A stretch of DNA of 64,000 nucleotides from the NCBI RefSeq assembly GCF_017068455.1, contig NZ_CP070608.1, forward strand, positions 1,717,488 through 1,781,487, read 5' to 3'. A program made the translations under genes and the position numbers. Shown piece by piece: positions 62,880 through 64,000 of this stretch; position 1 is the stretch's first letter, and every line of letters begins with the position of its first letter. The notes beneath the pieces were generated by a model. It was not told the origin of the DNA and ran no database searches. It worked only from the letters and a program-made list of their open reading frames with translations. The stretch comes from Fulvivirga lutea. Its GTDB lineage: Bacteria > Bacteroidota > Bacteroidia > Cytophagales > Cyclobacteriaceae.

Positions 62880-63323
62880 ATGGCATTTTTCACCAGCGAA
62901 TATGAGTGCAAGATCGATGCGAAAGGTAGGTTAGTTCTACCCGCAAAGATTAAGTCTGCTTTACCAGAAGCATCTGGTAATGAGCTGGTTATACGTAGAG
63001 GTTTCGAGCCTTGTCTAATACTTTATCCAATGGTAGAGTATAAAAAAATCTACTCAAAAATTGCCGGGTTGAGTGAATTCAATGAAGAGTATAGAAAACT
63101 TCAGAGGAATTTCTTTAGAGGAAGTTCGGTAGTTGAATTGGACAGTGCCGGTAGGTTACTTATTCCTAAACTGATGTTAGGTTATTCTCAGTTAGACCGG
63201 GATGCCGTAGTGGTGGGAATGGGTAATAAAGTGGAAATCTGGAACCCATCACTCTACGAGGAGAATCTAATTAATGACCCTTCTGAGTTTTCAAAATTAG
63301 CTCAAAAGTACCTTGATGAGTAA
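62880..63323 (+). CDS. mraZ: Transcriptional regulator MraZ
   Basis: 147 aa. AbrB-like protein with two SpoVT-type halves: FTSEYECKIDAKGRLVLPAKIKSAL and GSSVVELDSAGRLLIPKLML. Ring-forming DNA-binding regulator at the head of the division and cell-wall cluster. rsmH starts inside its last codons. Confidence 0.95.
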   Translation: MAFFTSEYECKIDAKGRLVLPAKIKSALPEASGNELVIRRGFEPCLILYPMVEYKKIYSKIAGLSEFNEEYRKLQRNFFRGSSVVELDSAGRLLIPKLMLGYSQLDRDAVVVGMGNKVEIWNPSLYEENLINDPSEFSKLAQKYLDE

Positions 63324-64000
63324 GCAGGAGGGTTATGAATACCATAATCCAGTAATGCTTCAAGAATGCATCGAAGGACTCAATATAAATCCAGATGGGA
63401 TTTATGTGGATTTAACCTTTGGTGGCGGTGGTCACTCAAGAGAAATCCTAAAAAAATTAAATAATGGCCACCTCTATGCATTTGATCAAGATTCAGATGC
63501 CGCTGAGAATGCCAATGAATTTGATACACGTTCTTTCACATTTATTGATGGCAATTTCCGGTATTTGAAAAGGTACCTCAAGGCCTATGGTGTAAAACAG
63601 GTCGATGGAATTTTAGCTGATTTAGGTATTTCTTCTCATCAAATTGATGAAGCCTCAAGAGGTTTTTCTACACGCTTTGATGCTGAATTAGATATGAGAA
63701 TGGACCAGTCGGCCGAGTTGACGGCAAAGACTGTAGTTAATGAATACTCCAAAGAACAGCTTCATAAAATTTTTGGAATGTATGGTGAGGTTAAAAATGC
63801 CAAGACGCTTGCGGAAGCAATATGTTCAGCAAGAATCAACAAGCAAATAGCTACGATACAAGATTTGAAGGATGTGCTTGTAAAGTTTGCGAAGAGGGGT
63901 AAAGAAAATAGATACTACGCTCAGGTTTTTCAGGCCATCAGGATTGAGGTGAACGGTGAGCTGCAGGTGTTGGAGGAAATGTTGGAGCAAACGGGAGAGG
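63316..64000 (+). CDS. rsmH: 16S rRNA (cytosine-1402-N4)-methyltransferase, partial
   Basis: Incomplete at the window edge. Starts at ATG 63316, overlapping mraZ by 8 bp. YHNPVMLQECIEGL and the SAM-binding loop VDLTFGGGGHSREIL, then GILADLGISSHQIDEASRGFS, are RsmH marks. About 228 residues are present. Confidence 0.95.
   Translation, partial: MSKQEGYEYHNPVMLQECIEGLNINPDGIYVDLTFGGGGHSREILKKLNNGHLYAFDQDSDAAENANEFDTRSFTFIDGNFRYLKRYLKAYGVKQVDGILADLGISSHQIDEASRGFSTRFDAELDMRMDQSAELTAKTVVNEYSKEQLHKIFGMYGEVKNAKTLAEAICSARINKQIATIQDLKDVLVKFAKRGKENRYYAQVFQAIRIEVNGELQVLEEMLEQTGE

Overview
The window looks like a chromosomal segment of a Bacteroidota bacterium, most probably a marine or soil Cytophagales. 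Supporting signs are TAnnTTTG-type promoters, low-G+C sequence, many lipoproteins with a Cys soon after the signal peptide, orphan FtsX/MacB-type permeases with an NtrC regulator, an RNA-free Na+-translocating NADH:quinone reductase operon, and an mraZ-rsmH start of the division cluster. The genus is not decided by the sequence.

Layout. 0-3.6 kb: NtrB/NtrC-type two-component pair (minus) and a REP-associated tyrosine transposase with REP palindromes around and inside it. 3.8-9.9 kb: two FtsX-type permeases and an S41-like peptidase (plus). 9.9-16.8 kb: housekeeping genes (aspS, tadA, superoxide dismutase, sucD) and small membrane proteins. 16.9-42.2 kb: the unusual region. 42.3-64 kb: core chromosome again, with recA, an exported metallopeptidase, a DUF3108 protein, a PhoB/PhoR-like pair, a pseudouridine synthase, rplM-rpsI-rpsB-tsf, cmk, nqrABCDE, a DUF502 protein, mnmA, a CoA transferase, mraZ and the start of rsmH.

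The 16.9-42.2 kb region is a gene-cassette array that behaves like a cluster of integron attC sites with no integrase in view (a CALIN). About 23 cassettes, all read on the minus strand, carry one or two small genes each. They are separated by long palindromic sites: 17 copies of a ~235-bp family plus five sites of unrelated sequence but the same architecture. Every site ends in AAC...GTT cores. The 6-10 bases after GTT at one end of a cassette are the reverse complement of the bases before AAC at the other end of the same cassette, which is the footprint left by integron crossover between G and TT. The outer stems of most sites carry an extra unpaired base in the arm next to the gene's 3' end, as in attC. 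Cargo includes a Hachiman-like anti-phage pair (hamA-hamB), a Doc-type toxin-antitoxin pair, a SUKH-family and a DUF2314-like protein, a TIMP-like exported protein, a UPF0158-like protein, and many unrecognised lipoproteins and membrane proteins. The array starts 63 bp downstream of the recA stop codon, in the direction of recA transcription.

Three identical 1308-bp IS110-family elements sit at exactly the same position in three of these sites, at the AAC|GCCCC core. The noncoding 5' part of the element folds into two stem-loops that fit the IS110 bridge-RNA plan. The first has GCTAAC and GGGGCG in its internal loop, matching the left and right halves of the cassette core. The second has ATGGATATC, matching the element's own right end. 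This suggests an RNA-guided IS whose programmed target is the cassette recombination site.
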